The notes under the pieces were generated by a model. That model did no database searches. It saw only the letters and a list, made by a program, of their open reading frames with translations, and was not told the origin of the DNA. Below, piece by piece: positions 24,280 to 32,916 of a stretch of 64,000 nucleotides of DNA. The translations under genes and the position numbers were made by a program. How positions within the stretch are numbered: the first letter of the stretch is position 1; the number at the start of each line of letters is the position of its first letter. The stretch covers positions 1-64,000 of the forward strand of contig JAFWMT010000004.1 in the NCBI GenBank assembly GCA_017545525.1, read 5' to 3'. The stretch is from Candidatus Saccharimonadota bacterium (GTDB taxonomy: Bacteria; Patescibacteriota; Saccharimonadia; Saccharimonadales; Saccharimonadaceae).

Positions 24280-24573
24280 ATGCAATTCGATGAAAAATTT
24301 TTACAAGAAATGGGACTCTCCGCCATGCCGGAAGACCAGAAACAAAAATTTCTTGACTACGTCCAAGAAGAGCTAGAAGTTTGTATTGGCGAGAGAATTA
24401 GTAGAGGTCTTACCGAAGAACAATTGAATGAATTTGATATGATTACCGACCCTGCCGAAGCCGCGAAATGGCTCGAGAAAAATCGCCCTGATTACCGTGA
24501 AATCGTCAATCGTACTATCGAAGAAATGAAAGCCGAAATTCGTGCCAATCGCAATAAACTCGTCGGGGTTTAA
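24280..24573 (+). CDS. Small helical protein, DUF5663-like
   Basis: 97 aa, acidic, helical, starting MQFDEKFLQEMGLSAMPEDQKQKFLDYVQEEL. The pattern (short protein with L-x-MPEDQKQKFL and a C-terminal NPDYREIV-type stretch) resembles the DUF5663 family common in CPR genomes. I recall this from memory and it was not searched. TATAAT near 24252 and AAGGAG give a normal leadered start. The next gene starts two bases downstream. Function is unknown. Confidence 0.7.
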   Translation: MQFDEKFLQEMGLSAMPEDQKQKFLDYVQEELEVCIGERISRGLTEEQLNEFDMITDPAEAAKWLEKNRPDYREIVNRTIEEMKAEIRANRNKLVGV

Positions 24574-24575
24574 AT

Positions 24576-25553
24576 ATGCAATTTAAAGACGTTGAGCTTG
24601 CGCGAAAGAAGTATTACGATAAAGATCAAGAAATCCTAAAAAAATGTAAAAAAATTACTGCTATTGTTTGTGCTATTTTGCTTCTTATTGAAATCCCCAT
24701 ATTCATAGCTATTTTTCAGCAATCCAAGAATATTCTAACTTTAGCCTATCTACCAATAATGATTATAATTGTCATTATTGTTGCTATGACCGAAACATTT
24801 TTTGTCTATTCAATCGTACATTTATTTATGCGCAGAGACAATAAAAACCTCTTTGAACTATACCTAGCCTATAAACGTACCTATAAGGCTTTCTTTGTTC
24901 ATCATCAACTATCACAATTTTTTACTGACCTTGATTATAATCATGACAACAGCCTAGATAAAAAACTGTTAGAAGAAACCGGCCTTATTTACACTGGCGA
25001 TATCTATAAATCTAACGACCTAGTTAAAGGTAAATATAAAAATAACGCTTTTATTCAAGCCGATGTCGAAATTACTGACGTTAGGGAAGAACGCGACAAA
25101 GATGGCCACGTTAATACGAGATATATTACAGTTTTCAAAGGCCGCTATTTAATCTTTGAATTTCCTAAAAAGTTTGATTTCAAGATGATTGTTTCACATC
25201 AGAATGATCTTATTAACTCTATTAAGGCAAAACGTGGGTGGTCAAAAATCGAAACCGAATCCCCAGATTTCAACGCACGTTTCTCGGTTTATGCCGAAGA
25301 CGGGTTTGAAGCTTTCTATATCTTAGACCCAGCCTTCATAGACAATTTAGATAAACTAGGGCAAAAGTATAATAATAAATTATCTCTTTACTTCTTTGGC
25401 AACAAATTATATGTTGGGCTAAATGACAATAACGACGCTTTCGAGCCGCCCGATCCGTCTTCGCCTATTAACGAGCGAAAAGAAGAAGACAAAGTCGCCA
25501 ATGATATGAAATTGATTACTAATTTAGTAGATGAATTAAAGTTAAGTAAATAA
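24576..25553 (+). CDS. DUF3137-like membrane protein
   Basis: 325 aa with two membrane helices (~27-50 and ~57-82), followed by a cytoplasmic domain. The segment GDIYKSNDLVKGKYKNNAFIQADVEI (~140-165) and FKGRYLIFEFPKKFDF (~188-203) match the DUF3137 pattern. The end is Pro/Asp/Glu-rich and probably flexible. Function of the family is unknown. It is two bases after the 97-aa gene, likely the same operon. Confidence 0.75.
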   Translation: MQFKDVELARKKYYDKDQEILKKCKKITAIVCAILLLIEIPIFIAIFQQSKNILTLAYLPIMIIIVIIVAMTETFFVYSIVHLFMRRDNKNLFELYLAYKRTYKAFFVHHQLSQFFTDLDYNHDNSLDKKLLEETGLIYTGDIYKSNDLVKGKYKNNAFIQADVEITDVREERDKDGHVNTRYITVFKGRYLIFEFPKKFDFKMIVSHQNDLINSIKAKRGWSKIETESPDFNARFSVYAEDGFEAFYILDPAFIDNLDKLGQKYNNKLSLYFFGNKLYVGLNDNNDAFEPPDPSSPINERKEEDKVANDMKLITNLVDELKLSK

Positions 25554-25561
25554 AAACTACT

Positions 25562-26005
25562 CTAGCTTATTAGCTTAGATATTAATGCTAAAACTATGTA
25601 GCATAATACTAGAAAAATAGCGTATCCAAAAATAATTCCAGATAATATTTTGTGATTTTTCTTTATTTTATTTATACTTTCTAATTTTACTTTATTTCTT
25701 CGCAAAACAATTAATGTAACTATATACGGAATTATTAAAAAACCGACTGCATTTATTACTACAAACCAGCCCCATCCGCATGATCCCTCCCCAGTACCAC
25801 ATCTACCGACTATAGATACATAGACTAATTCTGCGATTAAAATTTGCACCCATATCCATACCAACGACAAGATAATAGCAAAAACCGCAAAAGTATAAAA
25901 CTTTACATTACAACGTCTCTCAATCTCGACTTTCTCAAAATAACTAGCAACTTTGTATTTATTTTTGAATTTAGCTAGCCATTTCCTTTGTTTCTTTTTT
26001 GCCAT
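25562..26005 (-). CDS. Small polytopic membrane protein, 147 aa
   Basis: A basic N terminus (MAKKKQRKWLAKFKNKYK), then three membrane helices (~36-62, ~80-100, ~120-145) with two cysteines between the first two. No family is recognised. It is convergent with the DUF3137-like gene and lies just downstream of fmt on the same strand. Confidence 0.6.
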   Translation of the reverse strand: MAKKKQRKWLAKFKNKYKVASYFEKVEIERRCNVKFYTFAVFAIILSLVWIWVQILIAELVYVSIVGRCGTGEGSCGWGWFVVINAVGFLIIPYIVTLIVLRRNKVKLESINKIKKNHKILSGIIFGYAIFLVLCYIVLALISKLIS

Positions 26006-26014
26006 ACACCCACA

Positions 26015-26818
26015 TTACATCATTCTTATGAAATCAAAATGCTTATTTTTATATCCATTAACAAAACTTTTCGCGTCCATCGCTTTTCGCCCCTCTGGTT
26101 GTAGCCTGTCAATCGCGAGTATTGCCCCATCAGAGCACGGTAATTCCAAAACCGCTTTCTCACCCGATTTAAGCATATGCGCTGCTAAAATGATGCAAGA
26201 AACGCCGTAGAACGCATATTTTGGTTTAGGATAGCCCTGGAAGGCTACGATCTTTCTTAAAGTTTGTTCCGCCGTATCTGTTTCAGGAGTTAAAATTGAC
26301 ATCGTTTTGTCCATTTTCCCGCAAAAAGTAGCTTTCTTTTCGTCTTGTTCAACAGGTGTAGGCAAGCTAGTCAAATTCTTACAAATCCATTCCGACCCAG
26401 CCTCCGCTAACGCCTGGTAAATTGCCTTTTTTTCCAGAGGCAATCCTTCTAGCGTCGTCTGGTAATAAATCGGTCCCGCATCCATCGCTTTGGCTAATTT
26501 CATTACGGAAACAGAAAAATCCTTATCTCCCGCTATAATTGCCGATTCTATCGGTGACGCTCCTCTATATAAAGGTAACAGGGAAGGATGAACATTTAAA
26601 ATCCCCTCCGGTTCAAATATCTCTAACACCGACTCTGGGATTAAAACTCCAAATGATGCCAAAATCCCATGCGCCTCTGGTATTTCCGCTTTTAACCGGC
26701 AAACTTCCTCTAAGTCTGCTTTCGTCCGTGCATGAAAAATCACCTCGCATTCTTTCTCAATTACTTTTAAAGCATATTCTGCTAAAGGCCCATTTCCGAA
26801 AAAAATCACTTTTTCCAT
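26015..26818 (-). CDS. fmt: Methionyl-tRNA formyltransferase
   Basis: 267 aa. The formyl-transfer motif NVHPSLLPLYRGASPIESAI (~94-113) is intact, with the conserved His and the following Asp in GDKDF. The N-terminal Rossmann part is compact, and the C-terminal tRNA-binding domain appears shortened relative to the usual ~310 aa. It formylates Met-tRNAi. It is six bases downstream of def, the classic def-fmt pair, here in one operon. Confidence 0.93.
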   Translation of the reverse strand: MEKVIFFGNGPLAEYALKVIEKECEVIFHARTKADLEEVCRLKAEIPEAHGILASFGVLIPESVLEIFEPEGILNVHPSLLPLYRGASPIESAIIAGDKDFSVSVMKLAKAMDAGPIYYQTTLEGLPLEKKAIYQALAEAGSEWICKNLTSLPTPVEQDEKKATFCGKMDKTMSILTPETDTAEQTLRKIVAFQGYPKPKYAFYGVSCIILAAHMLKSGEKAVLELPCSDGAILAIDRLQPEGRKAMDAKSFVNGYKNKHFDFIRMM

Positions 26819-26823
26819 TTTAT

Positions 26824-27396
26824 CTATTCCTCACCCCAGAGTTTCTTATTCCCAGCGATTTTACTATCGTAGTCTACCGGTATTAAATCTCCCTTATCGT
26901 CCATCTCGTAAAATGCATCTTTTACGTCTTTTATATGATCAATAAACAAAATTCCATTTAGATGGTCAATTTCATGTAAAAGTGTCCGCGCTAACTCATC
27001 TGTTGCTTTGATTCGTACCTCTGTTCCATCTTCTAATTTTGCCTTAACCCTTACTTTGGTAGCTCTAGGCACCATTCCGTAGATAGATGGGACTGACAAA
27101 CATCCTTCGTAATCTGTTTTAATCTTGCCTTCCGCTCGAATTACTTCCGGGTTAATCAACGCCGTAAACGAGGCATTTTTCTTATCTTCCATATCATCTC
27201 GAATAATAATGATTCGCTTCAGAACACCCATCTGAGGCGCCGCCATCGCCGCTGATAGCTCATAAGGGTGTTCAGCCTCCCAATCTAGCGACAATTTCCG
27301 CATTTTAGCAATCACATCCAAAATCTCGTCGTCAATGACGCGTACTTTCTCGCTTTTCTCCCTTAGCCGCTTATCCGGCGTCGTAATAATTTTCAT
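26824..27396 (-). CDS. def: Peptide deformylase
   Basis: 190 aa with all three active-site motifs: GVL-type MAAPQMGVLKR (~49-60; G-x-G-x-A-A-x-Q degenerate at the front), EGCLSVP (~97-103) and HEIDHLNG (~140-147), which supply the metal ligands Cys, His, His. It removes the formyl group from nascent proteins. TATAAT lies six bases before the ATG, so the operon mRNA is leaderless. Confidence 0.95.
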   Translation of the reverse strand: MKIITTPDKRLREKSEKVRVIDDEILDVIAKMRKLSLDWEAEHPYELSAAMAAPQMGVLKRIIIIRDDMEDKKNASFTALINPEVIRAEGKIKTDYEGCLSVPSIYGMVPRATKVRVKAKLEDGTEVRIKATDELARTLLHEIDHLNGILFIDHIKDVKDAFYEMDDKGDLIPVDYDSKIAGNKKLWGEE

Positions 27397-27457
27397 AAGC
27401 TTATTATACCATAATTCAGAGGTAAAGTGAATACATTAATCTGTTTTCAAACAAATA

Positions 27458-27486
27458 TTGACGGCCCCTGCTACTATTGATACAAT
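27458..27486 (+). promoter_or_regulatory. Promoter overlapped by a 13-bp palindrome
   Basis: TTGACG (27458-27463), 17-base spacer, TACAAT (27481-27486). A perfect 13-bp inverted repeat with a 3-base centre (27467-27479 and 27483-27495) covers the spacer, -10 box and start site, as an operator would. Confidence 0.7.
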
Positions 27487-27492
27487 AGTAGC

Positions 27493-27560
27493 AGGAAGTA
27501 GATCCTAGAAATCTACTTGGTTTGGAGAGATTACCACTCTATACGAATGGTAATCTTTTT
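27493..27560 (+). ncRNA. Candidate ~68-nt small RNA
   Basis: The predicted transcript has a GTAGAT/ATCTAC hairpin (27498-27516) and ends in a terminator GATTACCA/TGGTAATC followed by five T (27529-27560). There is no ORF of use. It is short, promoter- and terminator-bounded, and lies under a palindromic operator. Confidence 0.5.
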
Positions 27561-27923
27561 AGTTTTGGAACCGAATCTGAATACAAAGTTAAACTCTATA
27601 AACATACTCGTTCTCCTCTCATTTTTGTTTTTATTAAAACTAAACTTGGGGAGATAAATCCAGATTATCTAGAATCATCGTGTATAAACCCCCCCTTTCC
27701 GGGGCGAATTCACCGCACCATGCACAGTAATTCGCCCCTTCCGCAGGAGATTTATATTTCTCACAAACTAAATTTTACTCCAACCCGCCGCCATTATATG
27801 CATACTCTGTCTACAAAATCAACCCTCCACCACCAGAAAACTATACGCAAGTTTATCCACCTCTGTAAAATTTTAATTATCGCTTCTGCTTTAATTAACC
27901 ACAAGAATTGATTATGTTGACTA
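27561..27923. other. Intergenic region with GC-rich hairpin
   Basis: No convincing gene: a 129-codon plus-strand frame begins only at TTG and has unnatural composition. A 10-bp inverted repeat GGGGCGAATT/AATTCGCCCC spans ~27702-27741. A minus-strand TATAAT lies near 27796-27801, so a minus-strand RNA is possible. Confidence 0.35.
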
Positions 27924-28871
27924 TTACACCGTAATTAACTCAGAAGAATCAAGATTATAATCTTTCATCGCAACACTCTTAATTGCCGGATCTTCATAAG
28001 TACTGTAGTAGTAAGTCTGGGTCAGGGAAGAATATCCGCCAGTATAAATCGTTTTCTCAAATGCGCCATCCGCCATTGCAGCCCCGCCATCAATCATCGC
28101 CACCCCAGTAAGCGTATGAAATAATCTCGATACGTTCGATGCCTCATCAGATTGTACTGGGTAGTGAGTATTAAGATAGGCTACGCGTACAAAACGATCG
28201 GTCGAATAAAATCCGCCAGGCAGCCCTCGCATCAGGGAACCACTTCCGAATGCTTTCATTGTCACCTTCCCCCATTTTATCTCTTTTGGCATTTGTGGGA
28301 ACAGATTCATGTAATTACGCAAATTTTCCTTATGCCACCCGTATCCAGGTTGATTCGTCAAAATATCTACATCATTCTTGAAGATTTCCATACCATTTTC
28401 AGTATATTCCACTACTATTGATCTCTTTGCGTCCCCAATAATCCAATGCAGTTGCGATACTGGGTACTGGTCATTGATCGGTTTTGCCACAATTACAGCC
28501 TCGCGCAAGGCTTTTTCCGCCTCATCTACAGTGGTAAAATTCAAAGCCACCCAAAGAGGAAATTCATATGCCGCAACGTTGGTTTTTCCATCTATCGGCG
28601 CTTCAGCATATGCCGCATAACCAGGGAAGTTTAACCCCGCAATCGCTAACCCATGTTCGTTTGCACAATCAAAATACAGAGGCGTGTTCTCAGCAATAAT
28701 CCCCATTCCAATCAACGCCGGGGAACTAGCATTTTCACCTAAAAATGCTGTTTTATACTTGTATCCTCTTGGCGTTATCACGACCTTCTGGCCATAAGGG
28801 GTGGACCAGTCTAAATTTCGTCCAAAATACATGTTACCTTTATCATCGCTAAATCTAGCGCCTGTGCACAT
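27924..28871 (-). CDS. Choloylglycine hydrolase family (bile-salt/acyl-amide hydrolase)
   Basis: 315 aa Ntn hydrolase. Met1 would be removed to expose catalytic Cys2. The other family residues are in place: Arg18 and Asp21 in GRNLDW, Asn81 in GLNFP, Asn in LTNQPGY (~173) and Arg in TDRFVR (~224). The family includes bile salt hydrolase, penicillin V acylase and N-acyl-homoserine-lactone acylases. The NEHGLAIAGLNFPGYA stretch looks most like bile salt hydrolases. No signal peptide is visible, so it is cytoplasmic. A strong AAAAGGAGG site precedes the ATG. It suggests life in an animal host. Exact substrate is inferred. Confidence 0.88.
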   Translation of the reverse strand: MCTGARFSDDKGNMYFGRNLDWSTPYGQKVVITPRGYKYKTAFLGENASSPALIGMGIIAENTPLYFDCANEHGLAIAGLNFPGYAAYAEAPIDGKTNVAAYEFPLWVALNFTTVDEAEKALREAVIVAKPINDQYPVSQLHWIIGDAKRSIVVEYTENGMEIFKNDVDILTNQPGYGWHKENLRNYMNLFPQMPKEIKWGKVTMKAFGSGSLMRGLPGGFYSTDRFVRVAYLNTHYPVQSDEASNVSRLFHTLTGVAMIDGGAAMADGAFEKTIYTGGYSSLTQTYYYSTYEDPAIKSVAMKDYNLDSSELITV

Positions 28872-28911
28872 AAAAATCCTCCTTTTAATTTTTATTCTTA
28901 TGCTTATTTTA

Positions 28912-30921
28912 TCATAGCAATCCCGGCGGGTCGAGCGTAATTTTAAAGTTTGGGTCCAACTTATTGCACATTTCAGTTAAAACTTTTCGTGACCGACTCC
29001 TTACGATAATTTGCCAAGTATACCCCTTATTTGTGCGTTCATGAAAGGCCGGCATAGGCGTAGAAACGATTAATCGTTTGTCCTTGGCTAATAATTTCGC
29101 CGCCTCTCGTATTTTTTTCAACACTAAACCCTCTGTTTTTAGTGTAATTTCGAGCTTCGCAATAAAACTAAACGGCGGGAATCCGGCTAATCGCCGTTTC
29201 TTTAATAGATAATCTGCCACTCCGCTATAATCGCTAGAGATGGCATACTTTAGAATCTCATGTTCAGGCTGGAAAGTCTGGATAATTACTTCCGCTTTCT
29301 CGAGATGACCTCGCCCCACTCTCCCAATTACTTGAGTGAGCAGCTGGTATGTTCTCTCTTCTGCCGCAAAATCTGGCAGCGACAACCCTGCGTCAGCTTG
29401 TACTATCCCTACCGTCGCCAACTTCGGCAAATCTAACCCCTTTGCTAGAGTCTGCGTCCCGACCAAAATATCCACCTTCCCATCTTTTACTTCATCATAA
29501 ACCGCCTCTAACCCCTCATCTTTTTTGTTATCAGCATCAAATCTCCGTATTTTTGCTTTCGGAAACAACTTGCACAGCTCATTCTCTAATAATTTCGTCC
29601 CAAAACCCTTATGAAGTATACCCGTCGCCCCACATTTCGGACAATTTGTTGGGACTTTTTCATGATATCCGCAGGTATGGCACACCAATTCGTATTTATC
29701 TGCATGCAAAGTCAGAGGTAGATAACAGTTTGGACAGATTATTTCCTCGCCACAATGCTCGCAAATAGTTAGTGGTGCCGACCCACGTCGGTTATGAAAA
29801 ATCAGCGTCTGATACCCGGCTTCGAGATTCTCTGATATCGACTGAATTAACTGGTTAGAAAAATAGCGATTTTTCGAAAAATCTGACCTCTGCGTTAAAT
29901 CTAAAACTCCGACCTCCGCTCCTTTAGAGGCCAAAGCCTTTTTATCTAGTTTCACCATTGATTGTCTCTGTAACGCTAAGTAATAGTCGCTAATCGTAGG
30001 CGTAGCTGAGCCTAAGATTAGCGAAATCCCCAGTTTTTTCGCTATAAAACTCGCTACCCTAATTGCCGAATACCTTGGCGGATTCTCTTGATAGTAGGTA
30101 CTTTCATGCTCCTCATCTATTATAATTAACCCGATATTATCAAGAGGAGCAAATAATGCCGATCTTGGCCCAATTACAATTTTTGGCACTTCTGTTTCTA
30201 AAAGGGAATTAAAGACAAGATGTCGCTCCGCTTCAGTCTGTTTTGAATGTATCAATACGATATTATCTCCAAAAACTTCTTGAAAAACCCGCACGAGTTG
30301 GCTCGTCAAAGCAATTTCAGGCACTAAAAGGATTGTGGATTTTTGCCGTTTAAACGCATTTAAAGCCATTTTGAGATAGATATTAGTTTTGCCACTACCA
30401 GTAACGCCATAAAGCAGTTTCGTGGCTCCTGGCGCGTTCTGGAGGCCTTTCAGCGCATTTTTTTGGGCCTCATTCAGTGGGATGGGCGGGTCTAAGGATT
30501 TGCGCACCGTGTTTCCTACGGACCTTGAGGACTTGGCCTGAGCGGCCTGGAGCGTGTCCGAAGGACACGCTGTGCGCAAATCCTTAGACTCATCCATTTT
30601 TCCGAACATTTGTTCGGTTTTTCGTCGTTTTTTCTGCACTCCTCGGGGTAAGATTAGAGATACCGCTGTACCAGTCGGCGCGAGGTAATAATCATGGATA
30701 AATTTCATTGTAGCTAAAAGATGCGTTGGCAATGGCTTTGAATACAAAACTTTCAAAATTTCGCGAGTCTTAAAATCCGGTTGCACAACTTTTTTAATCA
30801 CTACGCCCGGCACCACTCGTCGTCCAATCGGTACTAATACAATCTGTCCAGGAGTCAGGGAATCACCAAAATTATAGGTCAATTCCTCCACCTTCCCCTC
30901 TGGCACTACCTCATAAAACAT
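28912..30921 (-). CDS. priA: Primosomal protein N' (replication restart helicase)
   Basis: 669 aa. An N-terminal DNA-binding domain, then helicase motifs GVTGSGKTNIYL (~170-181) and DEEHE (~270), eight cysteines of the zinc-binding insert (CEHCG, CPNC, CHTCG, CPKC; ~390-435), and conserved GTQTLAKGLD. It reloads the replisome at stalled forks. Between the DNA-binding and helicase domains lies a ~33-residue low-complexity stretch (~108-142, including TACPSDTLQAAQAKSS) encoded by a 100-bp palindromic element at 30490-30589. TATAAT lies six bases before the ATG (leaderless). Confidence 0.95.
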   Translation of the reverse strand: MFYEVVPEGKVEELTYNFGDSLTPGQIVLVPIGRRVVPGVVIKKVVQPDFKTREILKVLYSKPLPTHLLATMKFIHDYYLAPTGTAVSLILPRGVQKKRRKTEQMFGKMDESKDLRTACPSDTLQAAQAKSSRSVGNTVRKSLDPPIPLNEAQKNALKGLQNAPGATKLLYGVTGSGKTNIYLKMALNAFKRQKSTILLVPEIALTSQLVRVFQEVFGDNIVLIHSKQTEAERHLVFNSLLETEVPKIVIGPRSALFAPLDNIGLIIIDEEHESTYYQENPPRYSAIRVASFIAKKLGISLILGSATPTISDYYLALQRQSMVKLDKKALASKGAEVGVLDLTQRSDFSKNRYFSNQLIQSISENLEAGYQTLIFHNRRGSAPLTICEHCGEEIICPNCYLPLTLHADKYELVCHTCGYHEKVPTNCPKCGATGILHKGFGTKLLENELCKLFPKAKIRRFDADNKKDEGLEAVYDEVKDGKVDILVGTQTLAKGLDLPKLATVGIVQADAGLSLPDFAAEERTYQLLTQVIGRVGRGHLEKAEVIIQTFQPEHEILKYAISSDYSGVADYLLKKRRLAGFPPFSFIAKLEITLKTEGLVLKKIREAAKLLAKDKRLIVSTPMPAFHERTNKGYTWQIIVRSRSRKVLTEMCNKLDPNFKITLDPPGLL
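30490..30589. repeat. 100-bp palindromic element in frame within priA
   Basis: Outer arms of 18 bp, perfect (30490-30507 and 30572-30589), enclose ~45 bases and an inner hairpin GCGTGTCC-GAA-GGACACGC (30552-30570). The element is more GC-rich than the flanking gene and is read through without a stop. The translated segment falls in an interdomain linker. Confidence 0.85.
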
Positions 30922-31001
30922 ACATCTATTATATCATGCTGAAAATCGTTGTAATTTTTACAAATTTTGTGCTATAATAAGACGAGCTAAAGCGAGGCAA
31001 T

Positions 31002-31292
31002 ATGTTAGAAATATTTGTTACATCTCGGGTGCGTAGAAAAATTCTGGTGGTATTCGCAAAATACCCTGATTTTAAAACCAATGTAAGAGGTCTAGCTAAA
31101 CTGATTAAAGAAGACCCGGGCAACATCCAAAGGGAACTAGAGCGTATGGCGGCCGGTAATTTTCTCATTGTCACGAAAAAAGGTAAGACTAAAATCTATC
31201 AAACCAACAAACAATTCCCAATTTTAAAAGAACTCCAAAGTATTGTCATTAAAACCCAAAGAGGTAATAAACCTAGTAAAACCATAGGCTAA
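31002..31292 (+). CDS. Winged-helix ArsR-like DNA-binding protein
   Basis: 96 aa. A wHTH core: helices SRVRRKILVVFAKYPD and VRGLAKLIKEDPGNIQRELERM, then a wing NFLIVTKKGKTKIYQTN. It resembles the small ArsR-type or nucleotidyltransferase-associated HTH proteins of CPR. There is no metal-binding cysteine motif. The ATG follows TATAAT (~30973) with a ~25-nt leader carrying GCGAGG. recJ starts one base after its stop, so it is probably transcribed with recJ. Confidence 0.72.
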   Translation: MLEIFVTSRVRRKILVVFAKYPDFKTNVRGLAKLIKEDPGNIQRELERMAAGNFLIVTKKGKTKIYQTNKQFPILKELQSIVIKTQRGNKPSKTIG

Positions 31293-31293
31293 A

Positions 31294-32904
31294 ATGAACA
31301 AATTATTTATTCGTCTTCTTGAAGCCAGGCATCTCAACCCCTCTTTTTTGGATCCCAAATACGAGGATTTAACTGACCCATTTCTTCTTGCAGATATGGA
31401 AAAAGCGATTGCTCGTCTCGAACGAGCCATTAAAAACCAAGAAAAAGTTCTTATTTATGGAGATTATGATGTTGATGGCGTCACCGCTAGCACGCTTATG
31501 GAAGAGGCCCTTGTCCTATCTGGAATCAAACCGGAAAATATTGAAATTATGCTCCCGGATCGTTTCGCTGACGGTTATGGTATGAGTCCGAAACTGATTA
31601 AACGCGCCAAAGAACAGGGAATTACGCTTGTTATTACGGTCGACTGCGGTTCTCGTAATCATGAAATTGTCGATGAACTAAATACTCTCAAAATTGATAC
31701 GATTATCACCGATCATCATGAAACCGATGACGAAATGCCTGATGCTATCGCTGTTATTAACCCCCATCGCAAGGATAAACCAACCGAAAACCTCCAGAAT
31801 CTCGCCGGCGTCGGCGTTGCCTTTAAGTTCGCAGAAGCTTTAGTAAAACAGGGTTTTATTAAAAACAGTCAGGAAAAATGGTTGCTTGACCTCGTTTTGC
31901 TTGGTACTATTTGTGACAGCATGTCCTTAACTGGCGAAAATCGCATTTTAGGTTACTTTGGCCTAAAAGTACTCGAAAAAACTCGCCGCCCCGGCCTAAA
32001 AGAACTCATGCAAAGAGCCGGTGTCAAAAAACTCACCTCTGATTCAATCGGTTTTCAGATTGGCCCACGTCTTAACGCCGCCGGTCGTCTTGATTCGGCC
32101 AATCTTTCTTTAAATCTTCTCCGGGCAAAAGACGCTGTCTCGGCTGCTCCACTTGCTGAAAAGCTAGAGCAATTAAATAAACAGCGCAAAATCGAACAAT
32201 CTAGCGCGACCAAAGAAATTGAAACACGGGGAATCAACTCCGATCCAGTCATTATCGAGACTGGCAATTGGCATGAAGGTGTGCTCGGAATCGTAGCTGG
32301 TCATCTCGTTGAAAAATATCATCGACCCGCTTTCGTTCTCACGAAACTAGAAAATGACATTTTAAAAGGTTCTGGCCGTAGTTTTGGTGATTTTAATCTT
32401 TCCGAGGCGCTTCAATTTACTAAAAATAGCATCATTAGCGGCGGTGGCCACGCTGGTGCGGCCGGCGTAAGGCTTGAACAAAAAAATCTCTATGCTTTCC
32501 GCGAGCAAATCAATGAGTATTATCGCTCATTAAAACTAACAAACCAGGAAGATTTTTTAAAACAACACGCTGATCTCGAAATAACTGATTTTTCCGATCT
32601 CACTCTTGACTTTTTGGATGATTTAAAAAAGCTTGAACCTTTCGGTTTCGGTAATGAAGAGCCGATTTTTCGCCTGAAAAATGTTCAAATTATGAATTTA
32701 ACTCTCATGGGTGCCGACCGTAATCATCTCCGCATTGACTTGAAAGACCAAAAAGGGAAGTTTTTAAAACTGGTTGCTTTTTACGCCCCTGAAAAATGGC
32801 TTCATCTCGACCCCGATTACGACCAAATTGAGCCTCTAGTGAAACTTACTGAAAATGATTTCAATGGTGTTAAGTCTCTCGAAGCCAGGATTGTTGATTT
32901 ATGA
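31294..32904 (+). CDS. recJ: Single-strand-specific exonuclease RecJ
   Basis: 536 aa. DHH phosphoesterase motifs: LIYGDYDVDGVTAS (~54-67), DHHE (~148), and the DHHA1 motif GGGHAGAAG (~386-394). A C-terminal OB-like domain follows. RecJ degrades 5' single-stranded DNA in recombination and repair. It is shorter than the Firmicutes form but complete in motifs. It follows the HTH gene by one base. Confidence 0.95.
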   Translation: MNKLFIRLLEARHLNPSFLDPKYEDLTDPFLLADMEKAIARLERAIKNQEKVLIYGDYDVDGVTASTLMEEALVLSGIKPENIEIMLPDRFADGYGMSPKLIKRAKEQGITLVITVDCGSRNHEIVDELNTLKIDTIITDHHETDDEMPDAIAVINPHRKDKPTENLQNLAGVGVAFKFAEALVKQGFIKNSQEKWLLDLVLLGTICDSMSLTGENRILGYFGLKVLEKTRRPGLKELMQRAGVKKLTSDSIGFQIGPRLNAAGRLDSANLSLNLLRAKDAVSAAPLAEKLEQLNKQRKIEQSSATKEIETRGINSDPVIIETGNWHEGVLGIVAGHLVEKYHRPAFVLTKLENDILKGSGRSFGDFNLSEALQFTKNSIISGGGHAGAAGVRLEQKNLYAFREQINEYYRSLKLTNQEDFLKQHADLEITDFSDLTLDFLDDLKKLEPFGFGNEEPIFRLKNVQIMNLTLMGADRNHLRIDLKDQKGKFLKLVAFYAPEKWLHLDPDYDQIEPLVKLTENDFNGVKSLEARIVDL

Positions 32905-32916
32905 TATAATTACCTT

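Noticed and set aside
27522-27911. 129-codon plus-strand frame
   Set aside because: It begins at TTG inside a terminator hairpin, has unnatural composition, and no ribosome site.
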